From contig NZ_JAAAKZ010000001.1 in the NCBI RefSeq assembly GCF_009905605.1, forward strand, positions 186,001 to 250,000: a stretch of 64,000 bases of DNA, written 5' to 3'. Numbering within the stretch: the first letter of the stretch is position 1; every line of letters starts with the position of its first letter. Below the pieces are notes generated by a model that was not told the DNA's origin, did no database searches, and saw only the letters and a program-made list of their open reading frames with translations. The translations under genes and the position numbers were made by a program. This stretch comes from Runella sp. CRIBMP. GTDB lineage: Bacteria > Bacteroidota > Bacteroidia > Cytophagales > Spirosomataceae. Below are positions 61,465 through 64,000 of the stretch, piece by piece.

Positions 61465-63189
61465 TTATCCTTTCAACCCTTCCAATTCTTCCCTCACAAA
61501 ATTCATTAACTCCGTAATGTATTCTTTGGAGAAATCGAACGGAATGTTGGCGGCGGCGTAGATGGCACTGATAGGGGCCGTGTAGCCGAGTTTGAGGGCA
61601 TTCAGGTAGCCTTGCAAACCCTTTTGTGGGTTTTGCTTATAATTCCGCCATACGCCGATGGCTCCCAGCTGCGCCATGCCGTATTCGATATAATAAAAGG
61701 GCACTTCATAAATGTGTAACTGCTTTTGCCAAATGTATTTTTTAAACTCCTCAAAACTACTCCAGTCGGTGATGGAATCGCTGAACTGCTCGTAGATTTG
61801 AAGCCACATCGTCTGGCGCTCTTCAATACTGTGCGCAGGGTTTTCGTATAGCCAATGCTGGAATTTATCAATCGTAGCCACCCACGGAAGGGTTTCGATG
61901 ATAGACTCTAAATGTTGAATTTTGGCGCGGCGCAGGTCTTCTTCGTTGTCAAAAAAGACGTTCCAATAGTCCATCGTCAACAATTCCATGCTCATGGAGG
62001 CCAGCTCAGCCACTTCGGCGGGTGGGTTTTTGAAGGAGTTGAGCAGCAAATCACGCGTGACGAAATTGTGGACGGCGTGGCCGCCTTCGTGCAGCAGCGT
62101 GACCAAATCGCGGAGGTTGGAGGTGGCGTTCATGAAGATAAACGGCACACCGATTTCTTCCAGCGGATAGTTATACCCGCCCGGTGCCTTGCCCTTGCGC
62201 GACTCGAGGTCGAGGTGGCCCATGGCTTTCATTACGCGTAGATAATCACCCAATTCGGCATTAAGAAGGGTGAAACAGGTGATGGTTTTTTCCAACAATT
62301 CTTCCCCCGTGCTGAACGGCTTGAGCGGCGGGCGGTTTTGAGGGTCTACCTTAAAATCCCACGGGCGCAGGCTGTCGAGTTGGAGGGCTTCTTTGCGCTC
62401 AGCGGCCATGTCGTTGAGCATAGGCACCACGGCTTCGGCCACCGATTCATGGAAGTTAAAGCAGTCTTGTGGCGTGTAATCAAAGCGGCCCAGTGCGGCA
62501 AACATATAATCACGAAAATTGGCAAAACCTGCATTAACAGCCAGTTGATGCCGTAAATCGCGTAGTGTGTTTAGTAATTCATCCAATTGGTCTTTGCTTT
62601 CAAATCGGCGCACCTGAAGTTTATTCCAGACCAGTTCGCGCAGGACACGGTCGGTGGATTGGAGATAATCAGAGGCTTTTTGAAGGGTTACTTCTTCGCC
62701 ATCGATGTTGACGGTCATGGCTCCAACGATGGCCCCGTATTTGGCCTGCTCGGTTTGGATTTGGGTTTGAATCGGTATGTTTTCTTCACGAAAGATTTCA
62801 ATCGCTTTTTTCATACTCCGCAGTGTAATGTCGAAGCCGCTGTCTTTCAATTCGCCCAAATACGGGCTTTCCAACGCTTTTTTATCCAACTCGTTGCCGT
62901 AAGCGGAAAGGTGGGGTTGGAAATTTTCCACAAAATCGTTGAACTCCTTTTGGTACTGCTCACTTGCGGTGTCGCAGGTCATGCGGATATAACGCCACGC
63001 AAAATTTTCGGAAAGGTAAGACTCTAATTCGCTTTTGTCCAGAAACCACTGGCGCAGGTCATCTACGGAATAAATTGCGCGTTTTTTAAGGTTTTCGTAA
63101 AACGGCTGCAGTTGCTCCCACGTTGTTAATTCAAATTCTTCGCCCAAAAAGGTACGTGCGGGACGTTGAGGGATGGTTATTGCTGACAT
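61465..63189 (-). CDS. M3-family oligoendopeptidase F-like
   Basis: 574 residues, normal for the family. No signal peptide, so probably cytoplasmic. The zinc motif HEGGH is at His367-His371 (TLLHEGGHAVHNF), with the catalytic Glu368. Family segments such as IRMTCDTASEQY, GGYNYPLEEIGVPFIFMNATSNLRDL and YYIEYGMAQLGAIGVW are visible. It cleaves short peptides after import. Its own terminator follows. Confidence 0.93.
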   Translation of the reverse strand: MSAITIPQRPARTFLGEEFELTTWEQLQPFYENLKKRAIYSVDDLRQWFLDKSELESYLSENFAWRYIRMTCDTASEQYQKEFNDFVENFQPHLSAYGNELDKKALESPYLGELKDSGFDITLRSMKKAIEIFREENIPIQTQIQTEQAKYGAIVGAMTVNIDGEEVTLQKASDYLQSTDRVLRELVWNKLQVRRFESKDQLDELLNTLRDLRHQLAVNAGFANFRDYMFAALGRFDYTPQDCFNFHESVAEAVVPMLNDMAAERKEALQLDSLRPWDFKVDPQNRPPLKPFSTGEELLEKTITCFTLLNAELGDYLRVMKAMGHLDLESRKGKAPGGYNYPLEEIGVPFIFMNATSNLRDLVTLLHEGGHAVHNFVTRDLLLNSFKNPPAEVAELASMSMELLTMDYWNVFFDNEEDLRRAKIQHLESIIETLPWVATIDKFQHWLYENPAHSIEERQTMWLQIYEQFSDSITDWSSFEEFKKYIWQKQLHIYEVPFYYIEYGMAQLGAIGVWRNYKQNPQKGLQGYLNALKLGYTAPISAIYAAANIPFDFSKEYITELMNFVREELEGLKG

Positions 63190-63345
63190 AAAGCTAATTT
63201 TGCAATGTTTTGGTTTTGTTCACTAACAAAGGAAGCCAAAAAATGGTTTTATCAACAAAGAATGTCAAACAAGTAATTGACCCTAGATAAAGACCGTTGA
63301 AAAGTTATTTGTAAATCTTTGTTTATCAGTATACTACTAGCCGTT

Positions 63346-63789
63346 ATGTTTTTAAATATTCTTCTGGTTGTCGGAACATTTGTTTTTATGGAGGGCTTTG
63401 CGTGGTTTGCGCACAAGTACATTATGCACGGATTGATGTGGAATTGGCACGAATCGCACCATGTGCATCATAAAGGATGGTGGGAAACCAATGATTTGTT
63501 CGGGATTATTTTTGGAGTTACGGCCACAGCCCTAATTGTGATCGGTTCTGAAATTGAATCCCTGCGTTGGTTGATGTACGTGGGCTTTGGTATTACGCTT
63601 TATGGTATTTCTTACTTTATTTTTCATGATGTGATTGTGCATCGGCGGGTTAAAATCAAATTCAAAACCAAAAATCGTTACTTAAACCGCATCATTCGGG
63701 CGCATTATGTACACCACAAAGTGCATGAGCGCGACGGCGCGGAAGCCTTCGGATTTTTATACGCCCCCAAAAAATACGAAAAATCGTAG
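63346..63789 (+). CDS. crtZ: Beta-carotene 3-hydroxylase (fatty acid hydroxylase superfamily)
   Basis: 147 residues from the ATG at about 63346; an alternative TTG nine residues earlier is less likely. The four histidine boxes of the di-iron hydroxylase are visible in order: FAHKYIMHG, HESHHVHHKG, FHDVIVHRR and HYVHHKVHERDG, with membrane helices between. CrtZ adds hydroxyl groups to beta-carotene rings, giving zeaxanthin, in line with a pink or orange bacterium. Other carotenoid genes are not seen here. Confidence 0.9.
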   Translation: MFLNILLVVGTFVFMEGFAWFAHKYIMHGLMWNWHESHHVHHKGWWETNDLFGIIFGVTATALIVIGSEIESLRWLMYVGFGITLYGISYFIFHDVIVHRRVKIKFKTKNRYLNRIIRAHYVHHKVHERDGAEAFGFLYAPKKYEKS

Positions 63790-63894
63790 GGGCGGGGCCG
63801 AATCGTGGGGCTGTTTACCTCGGCCCTTTTTCTTTAAAAGTCAAATAGTAGTTTTGTGGAGAGCCTTTCTTTTATCTGAAAATACTGGACAATT

Positions 63895-64000
63895 ATGAGA
63901 AATACGTTTTATCTCTGCGCGTTACTTTTTGCGCTTTCAATCAGTTCGTTTGGACAGAAAAAGAAAAAAGTTGCTGCGACCAAAGACGCCATTTTGGTTT
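63895..64000 (+). CDS. Start of a secreted protein (3' end outside window)
   Basis: From the ATG at 63895, 35 codons are readable: a signal peptide (NTFYLCALLFALSISSFGQ) then KKKKVAATKDAILV. The frame is open at the window edge. The tail looks like the start of Bacteroidota peptidyl-prolyl isomerases of the SurA/PpiC kind, which also begin with a Lys-rich stretch before the first strand, but this is too little to be sure. Confidence 0.55.
   Translation, partial: MRNTFYLCALLFALSISSFGQKKKKVAATKDAILV

Noticed and set aside
1-64000. CRISPR arrays, insertion sequences, prophage, tRNA or rRNA genes
   Set aside because: No regular direct repeats with spacers, no transposase or integrase, no cloverleaf seen; a tRNA search would be needed to exclude all tRNA genes.

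Overview
The window looks like a chromosomal segment from a pigmented, aerobic Bacteroidota bacterium of the Cytophagales (Runella/Dyadobacter/Spirosoma-like). Evidence: the genes with recognisable promoters carry the Bacteroidota-type signal TTTG-N19-21-TAnnTTTG instead of sigma70 boxes; there is a SusC/CirA-type TonB-dependent receptor with a carboxypeptidase-like N-terminal domain; there are many small lipoproteins with a Cys lipobox, DUF4296, LytS/LytTR and Y_Y_Y-domain two-component systems, and a carotenoid hydroxylase. I saw no rRNA, tRNA, CRISPR array, insertion sequence or prophage.

Layout. 1-2.8 kb: the 3' part of a PstS-like lipoprotein and a large TPR protein. 2.8-7.6 kb: a small unknown gene, an isolated BatD-like gene overlapping aroC, dnaN, and a VTT-domain membrane protein. 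7.6-16.2 kb: alpha/beta hydrolase and gamma-glutamyltransferase, a Nudix-like regulator, ExbB/ExbD, DUF4296 lipoprotein, DUF58 protein, TauE/SafE permease and PAP2 phosphatase. 16.2-18.8 kb: a TPP riboswitch directly in front of a TonB-dependent receptor, so this receptor probably imports thiamine or a precursor. 18.9-28.8 kb: sugar isomerase-like protein, an isolated nuoD, an orphan OmpR-type regulator, rpmH-rnpA, a GT-C-like membrane enzyme, Maf, MaoC, a catalytically atypical SDR and a DUF547 lipoprotein. 28.8-41.3 kb: carbohydrate and CoA metabolism (Gfo/Idh, rhaM, GH20, aldo-keto reductase, LigB dioxygenase, HMG-CoA reductase, an atypical crotonase, a 4-hydroxybutyryl-CoA dehydratase homologue, a GH39-like hydrolase). 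41.4-46.7 kb: gcvP, CBS protein, photolyase, and a decayed DUF433/DUF5615 toxin-antitoxin module. 46.6-49.5 kb: a LytS/LytTR operon with a candidate LytTR direct-repeat operator upstream.

49.8-57.5 kb is the most interesting part. A NarL-type histidine kinase and response regulator, two uncharacterised genes downstream of the regulator, a ThuA/GATase-like protein of unknown function, two trypsin-fold proteases without signal peptides and a small lipoprotein lie together on the minus strand. Three of the transcription units carry the same palindrome, CCNCCAATTYGGGKGG, about 125-160 bases before the start codon, and two of these also share a core promoter. The small lipoprotein resembles the N-terminal domain of the protease next to it, which suggests a protease with a cognate in-trans prodomain or inhibitor under two-component control.

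57.6-64 kb: a DUF1501 protein, a hicAB module in which hicA is broken by an in-frame TGA while its promoter/operator palindrome is intact, M28 and M3 peptidases, crtZ and the start of a secreted protein. Many proposed starts lie downstream of the longest reading frame because a promoter, terminator or signal peptide decides the start.
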